A stretch of 44,513 nucleotides of DNA from an uncultured Muribaculaceae bacterium (lineage in GTDB: Bacteria > Bacteroidota > Bacteroidia > Bacteroidales > Muribaculaceae), in assembly GCA_910587235.1 (NCBI GenBank), contig CAJUKD010000018.1, forward strand, positions 1 through 44,513, in the 5' to 3' direction. Positions within the stretch are counted from its first letter, which is position 1. Each line of letters opens with the position of its first letter. Both the position numbers and the translations under genes were made by a program. Under the pieces are notes generated by a model that did no database searches, was not told the origin of the DNA, and saw only the letters and a program-made list of their open reading frames with translations. Shown in pieces: positions 26,002 through 34,520 of this stretch.

Positions 26002-26768
26002 CGGCCTTGCCCCGCAAGCGCGAGAGCCACGACGTTTACCGATCTCGGTGACGTCGTCGGCTCCGCCGACTGCAAAAGGCCGACACACTCGGCCATGGTC
26101 GCCCCCGAAGTAATAACATCGTCGACCACCGCCACACCGAGTCCGGCGAGTTCCTCGCCGCGAACGACCTCCATAGTGCCCGCCACATTACGCAGGCGGG
26201 CCTCAAAAGTCTTTCGGGTCTGAGTCTTATGTCCCCGCCGCGCCACAAGATTGTCGCCGACGGGGATATTTAACATCTCAGCCAGACCTCGTGCGATTTC
26301 CTCACTCTGGTTGAAGCCGCGACGCATACGTTTCGTCCAGTACATAGGAACGGGAAGCAGCACATCAAGCTCTGCGAGCCATTCCGCGGCATGCCCCGAC
26401 GGCGCGGCGGCCGCTGCGGCAAGAAGTTCGCAGCCCATCATGCGTCCAAGCCCGCGCGCCAGACGCGGACGGTCGCCGTACTTGGCACGGCGTATCAGCG
26501 CCGCATATTCCGATGCACGACTGTAGCGGAACCATGCCATGCAGAAATGCGGCCGGGCGCGACCGTCCAGAAGATCATGGATTTCATTGTATGGCCGGTT
26601 CCAGCAATCCGTGCGCGGCAAGTCGAGCAGACAATGGGTGCATATCGCATTTTCATCGGGCGTAAGTCCCCGCCCGCACACAGTGCAACACTCAACCGCA
26701 GCCAACGACGTGACCGAATCGAAAAGATACTTCAGTGATGAAACAAAGGACATCCCCCCGTTCAGCAA
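25998..26768 (-). CDS. comF: ComF-family phosphoribosyltransferase-like protein
   Basis: A 256-residue protein with an N-terminal zinc-ribbon-like CCTVCGRGL...ICTHC (about residues 27-46) and the C-terminal PRPP-type signature VAVVDDVITSGATMAECV near residue 211. LPVPMYWTKRMRRGFNQSEE near 138 and the QTRKTFEARLRNV block are typical of ComF, needed for DNA uptake in transformable bacteria; in Bacteroidetes the role is untested. The start is uncertain: ATG at 26768 overlaps the phosphatase stop by 7 bases, while ATG at 26753 (MSFVSSLKYL) is also good. The 3' end overlaps the nuclease gene tail by four bases. Confidence 0.9.
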   Translation of the reverse strand: MLNGGMSFVSSLKYLFDSVTSLAAVECCTVCGRGLTPDENAICTHCLLDLPRTDCWNRPYNEIHDLLDGRARPHFCMAWFRYSRASEYAALIRRAKYGDRPRLARGLGRMMGCELLAAAAAAPSGHAAEWLAELDVLLPVPMYWTKRMRRGFNQSEEIARGLAEMLNIPVGDNLVARRGHKTQTRKTFEARLRNVAGTMEVVRGEELAGLGVAVVDDVITSGATMAECVGLLQSAEPTTSPRSVNVVALALAGQGR

Positions 26769-27289
26769 CCGCCAAGCAGACGGTAAAGATTGCGGCAGCC
26801 GTCGTCGAGCAGGTCAAGAACAAGTTCAAAGCCTTCGGCACCCTCATAATACGGATCGGGAATATAGTCGTAGCGCATAGCTTTGCCGACAAATTCAGCC
26901 ATACCGACTATCTTGGCCCCGGCCTCGAACGTAGGAGCCAACGCATGCAGATTGCGCAGATTGCTCTCGTCCATACCGACTATGATATCGAAGTCGTCGA
27001 AATCGGCCACTCTCACCTGACGGCAACGGTGTATCAGCTCAAGTCCGCGACGGCGGGCATGGATACGCATTCTCTTGTCCGGGAGGTCGCCCACGTGCCA
27101 GTCGCCCGTTCCCGCCGAATCGATCTCCCATCGCGATGCATCGCAGCCGGCATCGGCAACGGCACGCATCACACCCTCGGCCGCCGGAGAACGGCAGATA
27201 TTTCCGAGGCAAACAAACAGCACCCGCAAACGTGGAGCCGTGCGCAATTTCTCTACAAGCCTTTCTGTCGATGCTTTCATAATGGACAA
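26762..27289 (-). CDS. Low-molecular-weight protein-tyrosine phosphatase
   Basis: A 175-residue protein with the P-loop VLFVCLGNICRSPAAEGVM near residue 23 (C-x5-R), the second active-site element DPYYEGAEGF near 145 with the general-acid Asp, and the substrate-loop region MDESNLRNL near 104. In bacteria such enzymes remove phosphate from tyrosines of proteins that control capsule export and other processes. It lies upstream of comF on the same strand, with a short overlap. Either ATG at 27289 or 27280 may be used. Confidence 0.93.
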   Translation of the reverse strand: MSIMKASTERLVEKLRTAPRLRVLFVCLGNICRSPAAEGVMRAVADAGCDASRWEIDSAGTGDWHVGDLPDKRMRIHARRRGLELIHRCRQVRVADFDDFDIIVGMDESNLRNLHALAPTFEAGAKIVGMAEFVGKAMRYDYIPDPYYEGAEGFELVLDLLDDGCRNLYRLLGGC

Positions 27290-27311
27290 AATACGGATTT
27301 AGTTTATAGTA

Positions 27312-27370
27312 TGCAAATATACATATAAGACGAGTGCAAAAGAAAATTTATTTGATTTTGCCGACCGGGA
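27312..27370 (-). repeat. Dispersed promoter-bearing element, copy 2
   Basis: It has the plan of the copies at 16388 and 42221: CAAATATA, ATAAGACGAGTGCAAAA, AAATTTATTT, TTTTGCCG. On the minus strand the first part reads TATATTTG (27314-27321), a -7 box 25 bases before the phosphatase start. Confidence 0.65.
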
Positions 27371-27416
27371 GTGCCCTGAACGAAGTAATAATTTAGCGAA
27401 AACAGACGAAAAGAGC

Positions 27417-27424
27417 TATCTTTG
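27417..27424 (+). promoter_or_regulatory. -7 box upstream of the LOG-family gene
   Basis: TATCTTTG matches TAnnTTTG and lies 17 bases before the start codon. The -33 region (TTTAG near 27392) is weak. Confidence 0.55.
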
Positions 27425-27441
27425 CATAAAATATAACGGAT

Positions 27442-27981
27442 ATGGACAAAGGAATCGCCGTCTACTGCGCCTCTTCCGACAAAATAGCGCAGACATACTT
27501 CGATGCCGCCCGCCGGCTCGGACATGCCATAGCCACCGCAGGTGTGCCGCTTATCGACGGTGCCGGGCGGATAGGTCTTATGGGCGCCGTCAACGACGCC
27601 TGCCTCGACGCAGGCGGATGCGCCATAGGCGTCATACCCGCATTCATGGTCGAACTCGGGCTGCAACACGACGGACTGACCGAGTTGCACGTGGTGCGTA
27701 CAATGCACGAACGCAAAGCTAAAATGGCTTCGCTGGCACGTGGCGTGATCGCCCTTCCCGGAGGAATAGGCACATTCGAGGAACTCACCGAAATCATGAC
27801 ATGGCAGAAACTCGGACTTTTCGACGGACGTGTAGCTGTGCTGAATACCGGCGGTTACTACGATCCATTCCTTGCTATGCTTGACCGCGCTGCTTCCGAC
27901 GGATTCATCGACACTTCTTTCCGCACAGGCTTCCTTGCCACCGAATCGGTAGACGAAGCCTTGCGTTTTGTACTGTCCTGA
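27442..27981 (+). CDS. LOG-family nucleotide 5'-monophosphate phosphoribohydrolase
   Basis: A 179-residue protein of the TIGR00730/Lonely-Guy family. It has an N-terminal strand with VYCASS, GAGRIGLMGAVNDA, MHERKAKMA near residue 89, and the signature PGGIGTFEELTEIMTWQKLG near 105. Family members release the base from cytokinin- or AMP-type nucleotides; the physiological substrate in Bacteroidetes is unknown. It starts a probable plus-strand operon: the DUF4271 gene begins 8 bases after its stop. Confidence 0.9.
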   Translation: MDKGIAVYCASSDKIAQTYFDAARRLGHAIATAGVPLIDGAGRIGLMGAVNDACLDAGGCAIGVIPAFMVELGLQHDGLTELHVVRTMHERKAKMASLARGVIALPGGIGTFEELTEIMTWQKLGLFDGRVAVLNTGGYYDPFLAMLDRAASDGFIDTSFRTGFLATESVDEALRFVLS

Positions 27982-27989
27982 CCTCTAAA

Positions 27990-28835
27990 ATGAATCAGAT
28001 AGACCCCTGGATAATCGATTCGATAGCCGTCGACACCACCGGCTCGCCACGCTATGTCTATGACCCACAGGCATGCAGCCGCGCCGATTCCATAGCCGAG
28101 GCAAAAGCCGCCGCACTGTCGGCCGTGGAATCCGTACGCCCGCGAGGCTCAGAAGAAGGGATAGCCGGCAGACCGATGCCACCATCACCATTGTCATCGG
28201 AATGGCTGTTGCCGGCACTTATGGCCTTACCCGTACTGCTCGCCATAGAAGCCGCGACAGTCGGTCGCGTTCTGCGCCGCTACGTATCCGACCTGTGGAG
28301 CACGCGCCGCCGGCCTAACGTATTCGATTCATCTGAAGCTCCATCGGCAGGAGCATTGCCTGTAGGCATAGCAATGGCCTTGCAATATGTGGCATACGGC
28401 GGCGTGGCGCTTTATTACGCAGCCGTCCCGGAACCGTGCAGCGCCACAGGTGTGGCGGTAGCATGCGGAATAGTCGCCGCCTATTACCTATTTCTCCTAG
28501 CCGCATACTCTCTGACCGGATATGTTTTCGGCGACACGGAACAGCTCCGCCGTTGGATTTCGGGCTTCGTTGCCAGCCGCAGCCTGCTTGGGGTCGGGCT
28601 TATCGTTCCCGTAATGGCAATGATGCAATTTTTACAGTGGCGAAGCGTATTTCTCACCGTAATCCTGATTCTCTACCTTGCGGCAAGATTGATATTCATA
28701 GCAAAAGGGATTAGAATTTTTTACCACAAAACAGGCTCTTTGCTCTATTTTATTTTGTACCTTTGCACATTGGAAATCATACCGCTCTCAGCTGTAGCGA
28801 CATTTTCCGTACGCTACCTTCCGACGATAGGCTGA
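27990..28835 (+). CDS. DUF4271-type membrane protein
   Basis: A 281-residue protein. About 65 polar residues are followed by seven or so hydrophobic segments (for example LLPALMALPVLLAIEA and VAVACGIVAAYYLFLLAAYS), ending LSAVATFSVRYLPTIG. It is recognised mainly from layout and from its position just before hemD, a common Bacteroidetes arrangement. Function unknown. Its last part contains a promoter-like TACCTTTG for the next gene. Confidence 0.75.
   Translation: MNQIDPWIIDSIAVDTTGSPRYVYDPQACSRADSIAEAKAAALSAVESVRPRGSEEGIAGRPMPPSPLSSEWLLPALMALPVLLAIEAATVGRVLRRYVSDLWSTRRRPNVFDSSEAPSAGALPVGIAMALQYVAYGGVALYYAAVPEPCSATGVAVACGIVAAYYLFLLAAYSLTGYVFGDTEQLRRWISGFVASRSLLGVGLIVPVMAMMQFLQWRSVFLTVILILYLAARLIFIAKGIRIFYHKTGSLLYFILYLCTLEIIPLSAVATFSVRYLPTIG
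28758..28765 (+). promoter_or_regulatory. -7 box inside the DUF4271 gene, for hemD
   Basis: TACCTTTG followed by CA fits the phylum's -7 consensus. TTTG-containing sequence lies about 18-20 bases upstream (CTCTTTGCTC and TTATTTTG). It is 92 bases before the hemD start. Confidence 0.45.
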
Positions 28836-28857
28836 GGCGGTTTAAAGTGTTAGAAGA

Positions 28858-29604
28858 GTGAAAGTTAAAAAAATCTTAGTGTCGCAACCCAAACCGACCT
28901 CCGACAAGTCGCCCTACTACGACCTGGCGTCGAAGCACGGCGTTGAAATTGTCTTCCGTCCCTTTATCAAGGTCGAGGGTCTGACGGCAAAGGAATTTCG
29001 CCAGCAGAAAGTGTCGATTTCCGACCACACTGCGGTGATTTTCACAGCCAAGACCGCCATAGACCACTTTTTCCGCCTCTGCGAAGAGATGCGAATCACT
29101 ATTCCGGTGACTATGAAATACTTCTGCACCAGCGAAACCATCGCAAACTACCTGCAGAAGTACATAATATACCGCAAACGCAAGATTTTCGCAGGCAAGA
29201 CAGGCAAGCTTGCCGACCTTGTGCCCGCAATGCTTAAACACAAGACCGAAAAATTCCTGCTCGCGGTATCAGACGTCAATAACGGCGACAGTGAAAACAT
29301 CCTTGTCGAGAACAAACTCGACTATACCCGCGGCGTGATGTACCGCACTGTCAGCAATGACTTCGGTCCCGACGAGGCTTTCGACTACGACATGCTTGTC
29401 TTCTTCAGCCCGCAGGGAATAGAATCGCTGCTGAAGAACTTCCCAGACTTCAAACAAGACAACATAGCGATAGCCGCACTCGGTGCCACAACCTCGAAAT
29501 CAGTGACCGACGCCGGTCTGCGCCTCGATGTGGAGGCTCCTACGGCACAGGCACCGTCGATGACCGCAGCCCTCGACTTGTTCCTTACAAAGGCCAACGC
29601 CTGA
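28858..29604 (+). CDS. hemD: Uroporphyrinogen-III synthase
   Basis: A 248-residue protein starting with GTG. It begins VKVKKILVSQPKPTSDKSPY, typical of the Bacteroidetes family, with FRPFIKVEG near residue 36, AVIFTAKTAIDHFF near 59, FFSPQGIESLL near 183 and AALGATTSKSV near 205. The enzyme closes the linear tetrapyrrole to uroporphyrinogen III. No other haem genes are nearby, so this gene may make haem or cobamide-type products from imported precursors. rnpA starts 10 bases after its stop. Confidence 0.88.
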   Translation: MKVKKILVSQPKPTSDKSPYYDLASKHGVEIVFRPFIKVEGLTAKEFRQQKVSISDHTAVIFTAKTAIDHFFRLCEEMRITIPVTMKYFCTSETIANYLQKYIIYRKRKIFAGKTGKLADLVPAMLKHKTEKFLLAVSDVNNGDSENILVENKLDYTRGVMYRTVSNDFGPDEAFDYDMLVFFSPQGIESLLKNFPDFKQDNIAIAALGATTSKSVTDAGLRLDVEAPTAQAPSMTAALDLFLTKANA

Positions 29605-29614
29605 AGCCTGCACA

Positions 29615-30058
29615 ATGGCATCGTTGCGCCTTTATAAGAAAGAAAAACTTTGCTCCGTCGTAGCCATAGAAAAACTCTTCGGCCGCGACGGAGCAGAACT
29701 TTCGCAGCTGGCCTACCCGCTACGGCTGGTCGCACGCTCCAATCCGCGACGCAGCTCCGACTCGCCTGTGGCATTTCTTATCAGCGTCCCTAAAAAGCGT
29801 CTGCGCCATGCCGTCGACAGGGTTCAGATGCGGCGACGCATACGCGAGGCATACCGTCTCAACCGTCATCCCGCCCTCGATGAAATGAACGGGTCTGATT
29901 GCCGCGTGGACGTAGCCTTTATCTATGTAGCCGACCGCCTTATGGAATACGCCGCTGTCGAACGTGCCATGAGGCGTCTTCTGACAGCCATAGCCCGGCA
30001 CTATGTTCCGCAGACAGATCAACCTGAGGATGAAAGCATTGTACAAAGCCATCCGTAA
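29615..30058 (+). CDS. rnpA: Ribonuclease P protein component
   Basis: A 147-residue basic protein with the RNase P signature region KKRLRHAVDRVQMRRRIREA near residues 55-75 and YRLNRHPALDE following. It supports the catalytic RNA in maturing the 5' ends of tRNAs. The family is usually about 115-135 residues; here the tail of about 15 residues overlaps yidD. The next gene starts inside its 3' end, so the two are translated together. Confidence 0.93.
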   Translation: MASLRLYKKEKLCSVVAIEKLFGRDGAELSQLAYPLRLVARSNPRRSSDSPVAFLISVPKKRLRHAVDRVQMRRRIREAYRLNRHPALDEMNGSDCRVDVAFIYVADRLMEYAAVERAMRRLLTAIARHYVPQTDQPEDESIVQSHP

Positions 30059-30296
30059 GGCGACAGTCGCCATACTGAGCCTGCCCATTCTGTTTTACAG
30101 AGCATGTATCTCGCCTCTGACACCACCGTCTTGCCGCTTCGTACCTTCGTGCAGCGCATACGCGCTTGAGGCCCTTCGGCTACATGGTCCCCTGCGTGGC
30201 TCATGGCTCGCCATACGAAGAATATTGCGCTGCCATCCCTGGGGAGGCAGCGGCTATGATCCGGTTCCGCCCCGGAAACATAAATCAGGGATTTAG
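30030..30296 (+). CDS. yidD: Membrane protein insertion efficiency factor YidD
   Basis: An 88-residue protein starting MKALYKAIRKATVAILSLP, chosen over an ATG 9 codons upstream to fit the family. It has the invariant CRFVPSCSAYALEAL and RILRCHPWGGSGYDPVP. It is a short amphipathic membrane-associated protein thought to help YidC insert membrane proteins. It overlaps the end of rnpA by 29 bases. A strong terminator follows 33 bases downstream. Confidence 0.93.
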   Translation: MKALYKAIRKATVAILSLPILFYRACISPLTPPSCRFVPSCSAYALEALRLHGPLRGSWLAIRRILRCHPWGGSGYDPVPPRKHKSGI

Positions 30297-30329
30297 AGAT
30301 GTGGACGGTTTATAGTTTACTAATAAATT

Positions 30330-30368
30330 AAGGGTTTAGAGAATTGCGTATGCAAACTCTAAACCCTT
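30330..30368. terminator. Bidirectional terminator between yidD and pfkA
   Basis: Perfect 12-base arms AAGGGTTTAGAG and CTCTAAACCCTT with a 15-base loop, followed by GATTTTAATC. It lies between two convergent genes and can serve both. Confidence 0.8.
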
Positions 30369-30398
30369 GATTTTAATCAATGAACTGAAATTCCCGGC

Positions 30399-31379
30399 TT
30401 ATATCGACAGGCGACGCAGGGTATTCAGAAGCTCGCGGTTGATAGGCTTGTCGTTCTTGATAGCCTTGGAGAAAGGCACATAGACTATTTCGTCGTTCTT
30501 CACGCCTATCATCACATTGCGTTGGTCCTCCATAAGAGCATCGATAGCGGCCGCACCCATCCGGGAGGCAAGTATGCGGTCGTTTGCCGTCGGAGAGCCG
30601 CCGCGCTGCAGATGGCCGAGAATGGACACACGCACATCGTAGCCGGGATATTCGTTCTTTACGCGCTCGGCAAGACCCATCGCGCCACCAGTCACAGGGC
30701 TTTCGGCCACCAGAACGATGGATGAATTCTTGCTCTTGCGGAATCCGTTCTGTATCAGTTCGGCAAGCTGGTCGACCTCGGTCGAGATTTCAGGGATGAT
30801 GGCAGCCTCCGCTCCGGAAGCTATGGCTCCGTTAAGGGCAAGGAAACCGGCATCGCGCCCCATCACTTCGATGAAGAACAGACGCTCGTGGCTCGTTGCA
30901 GTGTCGCGTATCTTGTCGACACACTGCATGATAGTGTTGAGCGCTGTATCATAACCTATTGTGGTATCGGTGCCGTAAAGGTCGTTGTCGATAGTTCCCG
31001 GCAGACCGATAATAGGGAAATTGAATTCATTGGCGAAGATACGTGCGCCCGTCAGCGAGCCGTCACCGCCGATGACCACCAGAGCATCGATCTCATGGCG
31101 TCGGATAACGTCATAGGCAAGCTGACGCCCTTCGGGTGTCTGAAATTCCTTGCAACGCGCGGTTTTAAGAATAGTGCCGCCCTGCTGTATGATATTCGAT
31201 ACATTCTGCGTGCGGAAGTCGACGATATCGTCGGCAATCAGACCACGGTAACCGCGATAGATGCCTTTGACTTTAAGTCCGCTGAAAATAGCCGAGCGGG
31301 TGACGGCGCGGATAGCGGCATTCATGCCCGGAGCATCACCGCCGGATGTAAGGATGCCTATACATTTGATTTCTGCCAT
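30399..31379 (-). CDS. pfkA: ATP-dependent 6-phosphofructokinase
   Basis: A 326-residue glycolytic enzyme that phosphorylates fructose 6-phosphate. It shows GILTSGGDAPGMNAAIRAVT (ATP site, residues 8-27), VVIGGDGSLTGA near 100, the catalytic GTIDND near 128 with TIGYDTA, EVMGRDAGFLAL near 170, and HLQRGGSPTANDR near 250. Gly in GGDGS fits the ATP rather than the pyrophosphate-dependent class. Length is standard. A -7 box is upstream and the terminator downstream is shared with yidD. Confidence 0.96.
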   Translation of the reverse strand: MAEIKCIGILTSGGDAPGMNAAIRAVTRSAIFSGLKVKGIYRGYRGLIADDIVDFRTQNVSNIIQQGGTILKTARCKEFQTPEGRQLAYDVIRRHEIDALVVIGGDGSLTGARIFANEFNFPIIGLPGTIDNDLYGTDTTIGYDTALNTIMQCVDKIRDTATSHERLFFIEVMGRDAGFLALNGAIASGAEAAIIPEISTEVDQLAELIQNGFRKSKNSSIVLVAESPVTGGAMGLAERVKNEYPGYDVRVSILGHLQRGGSPTANDRILASRMGAAAIDALMEDQRNVMIGVKNDEIVYVPFSKAIKNDKPINRELLNTLRRLSI

Positions 31380-31420
31380 AATACCTTTGTTTATACGGAC
31401 ATCGTCCTTGGTTCAGACTG

Positions 31421-31428
31421 CAAAGTTA
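31421..31428 (-). promoter_or_regulatory. -7 box of pfkA
   Basis: The minus strand reads TAACTTTG, 41 bases upstream of the pfkA start. It shares a short divergent region with the promoter of the HAD-family gene. Confidence 0.55.
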
Positions 31429-31475
31429 CACAAAAATTCCCTCGACTGCGGTTGCAGCAGGCATCTAAAATCAAT

Positions 31476-31492
31476 TAATTTTGTTAATTTTG
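31476..31492 (+). promoter_or_regulatory. Two overlapping -7-like boxes for the HAD-family gene
   Basis: TAATTTTG occurs at 31476-31483 and again at 31485-31492, 18-35 bases before the start codon. They may give two close transcription starts. Confidence 0.45.
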
Positions 31493-31510
31493 GGCTACTA
31501 ATTCAAAAAC

Positions 31511-32356
31511 ATGAAAACAGGCACACTTTACGTCAGCGACATGGACGGCACACTGCTGTCCTCCGACAGCCGTATCAGCGCTTTCACAGCCGCTTCATTA
31601 CAGCGTCTGGCCGACTCCGGAATACTCTTCACCGTGGCGACAGCACGGACGGCAGCAACCGTAGAACCGTTGCTGAACGGCATCACAACAGCCCCATATG
31701 CTGTTGTAATGACCGGTGCGGCACTGTGGCATCGGCCGTCAGGCTCTTATACGGATTGCCGTTTCCTTGCGCCGGAACTGCAACAACTGGCAATCGCGAC
31801 CTGCCACAACGCAGGCATATATCCTTTCGTATATACTCTCAAAAAAGGAAATATCCTCGACGTATATCATGCCGGAGCTACATTGAATAATTCTGAAGAG
31901 ATATTCTATAAAGAGCGCTGCAATCTCCCGCTCAAGCGCTTCCACCTGTCAACTCCGCCGCCTGATTCAGCGGCGACAAAAACACTGCTTCTTTTTGCAA
32001 TGGGACCGCGCAAAGATATCGAACTTGCAGTAAACGGACTAAAGAGGCTGACACCATGCTATGTGTCTTGTTATCCCGATATTTTCGATCCGGAAACAGC
32101 TTTTCTTGAAATTTTTTCACCCGGCGTATCAAAAGCATCCGCAATCAATATGCTGAAAGAAAAACTCGGAGCGGAAAAACTGACTGTTTTCGGCGATAAT
32201 CTCAATGACCTGCCAATGTTCGACATAGCCGATACTGCCGTGGCTGTAGCCAATGCGCATGACGCCGTATGCGAAGCCGCCGACATCCGCATAGGCCCGA
32301 ATACCGATGACTCCGTTGCCCGATATATATTGACGAAGGAAGCTATGACCGATTAG
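31511..32356 (+). CDS. Cof-type HAD-family sugar-phosphate phosphatase
   Basis: A 281-residue protein with the HAD nucleophile motif SDMDGTLLSSDSRIS near residue 9, TVATARTAAT near 37 (motif II), and the metal-binding VFGDNLNDLPMFDIADTAVA near 221 (motif IV). A class IIB cap of about 100 residues lies between motifs II and III. These enzymes remove phosphate from sugar phosphates, FMN or similar metabolites; the substrate cannot be told. It faces pfkA across a shared promoter region. Confidence 0.9.
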   Translation: MKTGTLYVSDMDGTLLSSDSRISAFTAASLQRLADSGILFTVATARTAATVEPLLNGITTAPYAVVMTGAALWHRPSGSYTDCRFLAPELQQLAIATCHNAGIYPFVYTLKKGNILDVYHAGATLNNSEEIFYKERCNLPLKRFHLSTPPPDSAATKTLLLFAMGPRKDIELAVNGLKRLTPCYVSCYPDIFDPETAFLEIFSPGVSKASAINMLKEKLGAEKLTVFGDNLNDLPMFDIADTAVAVANAHDAVCEAADIRIGPNTDDSVARYILTKEAMTD

Positions 32357-32381
32357 ATGAGAGAGTAGAGGTGAAAGATTA

Positions 32382-32425
32382 AAGAGTTAACTTCAAAACT
32401 TTTCGCGTTCCAATTCATAACTCTT
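32382..32425. terminator. Weak inverted repeat between the HAD and AraC genes
   Basis: AAGAGTTA and TAACTCTT form an 8-base stem with a 28-base loop between convergent genes. It is weak, so only a possible terminator. Confidence 0.25.
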
Positions 32426-32429
32426 GAAT

Positions 32430-33371
32430 TCACTGTTTCTGATACTCGGTGGGGGACATTCCTGTCAAATGTTTGAAATATTTGCCGAACGACGACTGAT
32501 TGGAAAAATTAAGCGTATAGGCCACCTGCTGTATGTTCTTCCCCGAAAAACGCAGCAAATTCTTGGCTTCCATAATCACCAGATCGTCGATCCACCGCGA
32601 AGCCGAACGCCCTGTAGCCTCTTTGACCAGCAAAGAAAGATATTTGGGAGAAATGAAAAGTTTCGAGGCATAGAAATTCACCGAGCGCTCCTTCATGTAG
32701 TGGAGATGAACCAGTTTTATAAATTCAGGCACATAACTGCTTCTGCGAACAGTTGCCGCCGAAGCGGAAACTTTGTCGCTCTCCCGGTCATTTGATTCTT
32801 CCTGAATACGGTAAAGCATCAGAAGTATCTGATAAAACAGAGCGGATACCAGGCTCGACGCCACATAACGGCACAAGGTGGATTTGACGTTATAGTCGGC
32901 ATTCATGGCCAGCATCTCCATATATCGTGAAATCATGGTAAGATCCTCGCCTGCGAATTTCATCAGCCCGCGCTTACGCTCTTTCAACAGGTTGGTATCG
33001 AATGCAGTAAGGGAGATATTTACATTATGTAGAAAGTTCTGCGACATAAACAGGAAATATGCTCCGACAGCATTCCAGTCCGGCGACGTTATCGAAAACA
33101 CATTATTATCGAAGATATTTATCATCATTCCGGCCTCGACATGGCGCTGCTCGAAATTCTGGTCAATGATTATCTCTCCATGCGTCAGCAGAATATAAAT
33201 CTGTCCGGATATTCTTGTAGCCGGCAACTGAGGCATTTCCTGATGCGCGCCGGGTTCGAAACGGGCACAGACATAGTTGTTCTCAAGCTTGCTGACATGG
33301 GTGGCTGCCGAACAAAAACGGTTCAACAGCTCGTTCTGGTTTTCGTCGACAATTAATATATCCTGTTTCAT
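32430..33371 (-). CDS. AraC-family transcriptional regulator
   Basis: A 313-residue regulator. The first 200 residues form a sensor part beginning with a cupin-like fold (FEPGAHQEMPQLPATRISGQ near 38), ligand unknown. The C-terminal 100 residues hold the two helix-turn-helix motifs of the family: VNFYASKLFISPKYLSLLVK near 230 and IQQVAYTLNFSNQSSFGKYF near 280, ending LTGMSPTEYQKQ. It is divergent from the acyltransferase gene 92 bases away, a possible target. A TACTTTTG box only 5 bases before the start codon suggests a leaderless transcript. Confidence 0.92.
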   Translation of the reverse strand: MKQDILIVDENQNELLNRFCSAATHVSKLENNYVCARFEPGAHQEMPQLPATRISGQIYILLTHGEIIIDQNFEQRHVEAGMMINIFDNNVFSITSPDWNAVGAYFLFMSQNFLHNVNISLTAFDTNLLKERKRGLMKFAGEDLTMISRYMEMLAMNADYNVKSTLCRYVASSLVSALFYQILLMLYRIQEESNDRESDKVSASAATVRRSSYVPEFIKLVHLHYMKERSVNFYASKLFISPKYLSLLVKEATGRSASRWIDDLVIMEAKNLLRFSGKNIQQVAYTLNFSNQSSFGKYFKHLTGMSPTEYQKQ

Positions 33372-33375
33372 TCTA

Positions 33376-33383
33376 CAAAAGTA
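33376..33383 (-). promoter_or_regulatory. -7 box next to the AraC-type start codon
   Basis: The minus strand reads TACTTTTG, ending 5 bases upstream of the ATG. If used, transcription would start at or very near the start codon. Confidence 0.45.
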
Positions 33384-33448
33384 AGAAAATCTTCGTATGA
33401 TAAGGAAAAGTGATTAAGATATATAGCCGCCATAACGCAAAAAAACAT

Positions 33449-33456
33449 TAATTTTG
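33449..33456 (+). promoter_or_regulatory. -7 box of the acyltransferase gene
   Basis: TAATTTTG lies 7 bases before the ATG at 33464, again suggesting a very short leader. Confidence 0.45.
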
Positions 33457-33463
33457 TATTTGT

Positions 33464-34507
33464 ATGAAGAAACGGATCTCGGAAAAATCGGAATTCATAA
33501 GCGTCATGAAGCTATTTCTGCTGCTTGGCGTGGTACTGAGCCACTGCAACCCGGGCAGTTCCCCCGCCTCGCAAGGCGCCGACAGCACGGCAATGGCTAT
33601 TACCGAATACATCACCCGAATGCTGAACACATGTCCGTCCTGTTTCTTCATTATCTCAGGTTACCTCTTTTTCAGAAATACAACAGATCGTTTCAATGCA
33701 CAAATCTACGGCGACAAGCTACGGCGCCGCGCACGAACTCTGCTTGTACCTTATCTGGCATGGAACACGATATGCGCCGCGTTGCTCATCGTCAAAGCCT
33801 TATATCTCGGCTTTCCGGGCATCGGAATCGTAACCGACGGAAATGTCGACTGGCTTAAGTTGCTCGAAGGTTTCTGGATGGTTGAGAGCAACAAGCCCTA
33901 CCCTCTTGCATTCGCATTCTGGTTCATACGCAACCTGATGGTTTTCATGCTGCTATCGCCTGCCGTATGGCTGATTGCACGAAACAGATGGTTGTCTTGT
34001 ACTTTTTTTATAGTCTATATTATCACAGATCTCAACTTCCACGGCCTGCAGTGGTTCGTACTCGGAAGCACCCTTGCCCTGTGCGGATTCGGACTTCCAC
34101 AGGCAGACTCCCGGCGAGGAATTCTGTTCGCCGCCGCGGCATTGCTGTCAGCTTGCTTCTTAAACAGCCCAATGCCCGAATCAGCCGCACGGTTGCTGCT
34201 GCTCGCATTCACAGTATCGTTCTGGCTCGCATTATCCGCATTGGCACGGGCAATTGCCGCACAGCCGTCGCGGAAAATACTCAAATTACTTATTCAGGCG
34301 AGCTTTTTCATATACGCATTCCACCAATGCTTCTGCACACTGACGGTCACAGCGTGGCTACGAGCGTTCGGGACACATACATTCACGGAAGTCATTGCGG
34401 CATACCTTATGTCATTCGTCGCTCTTACGGGCATATCCACCGCCGTGTACCTTCTTATTAAACGCACACTTCCGGCCATGACCGGAATGCTGACAGGCGG
34501 ACGCTGA
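33464..34507 (+). CDS. Acyltransferase-3 family membrane protein
   Basis: A 347-residue protein with about ten membrane segments. It starts SEFISVMKLFLLLGVVLSHC, in which His26 matches the family's conserved active-site region. FIISGYLFFR near 62 and RNLMVFMLLSPAVWLIARN near 149 are also family-like. Such enzymes acetylate or succinylate polysaccharides and other exported glycans. No glycan synthesis genes are adjacent. It is divergent from the AraC-type gene and precedes recO by 13 bases. Confidence 0.85.
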   Translation: MKKRISEKSEFISVMKLFLLLGVVLSHCNPGSSPASQGADSTAMAITEYITRMLNTCPSCFFIISGYLFFRNTTDRFNAQIYGDKLRRRARTLLVPYLAWNTICAALLIVKALYLGFPGIGIVTDGNVDWLKLLEGFWMVESNKPYPLAFAFWFIRNLMVFMLLSPAVWLIARNRWLSCTFFIVYIITDLNFHGLQWFVLGSTLALCGFGLPQADSRRGILFAAAALLSACFLNSPMPESAARLLLLAFTVSFWLALSALARAIAAQPSRKILKLLIQASFFIYAFHQCFCTLTVTAWLRAFGTHTFTEVIAAYLMSFVALTGISTAVYLLIKRTLPAMTGMLTGGR

Positions 34508-34520
34508 CACACACATATCA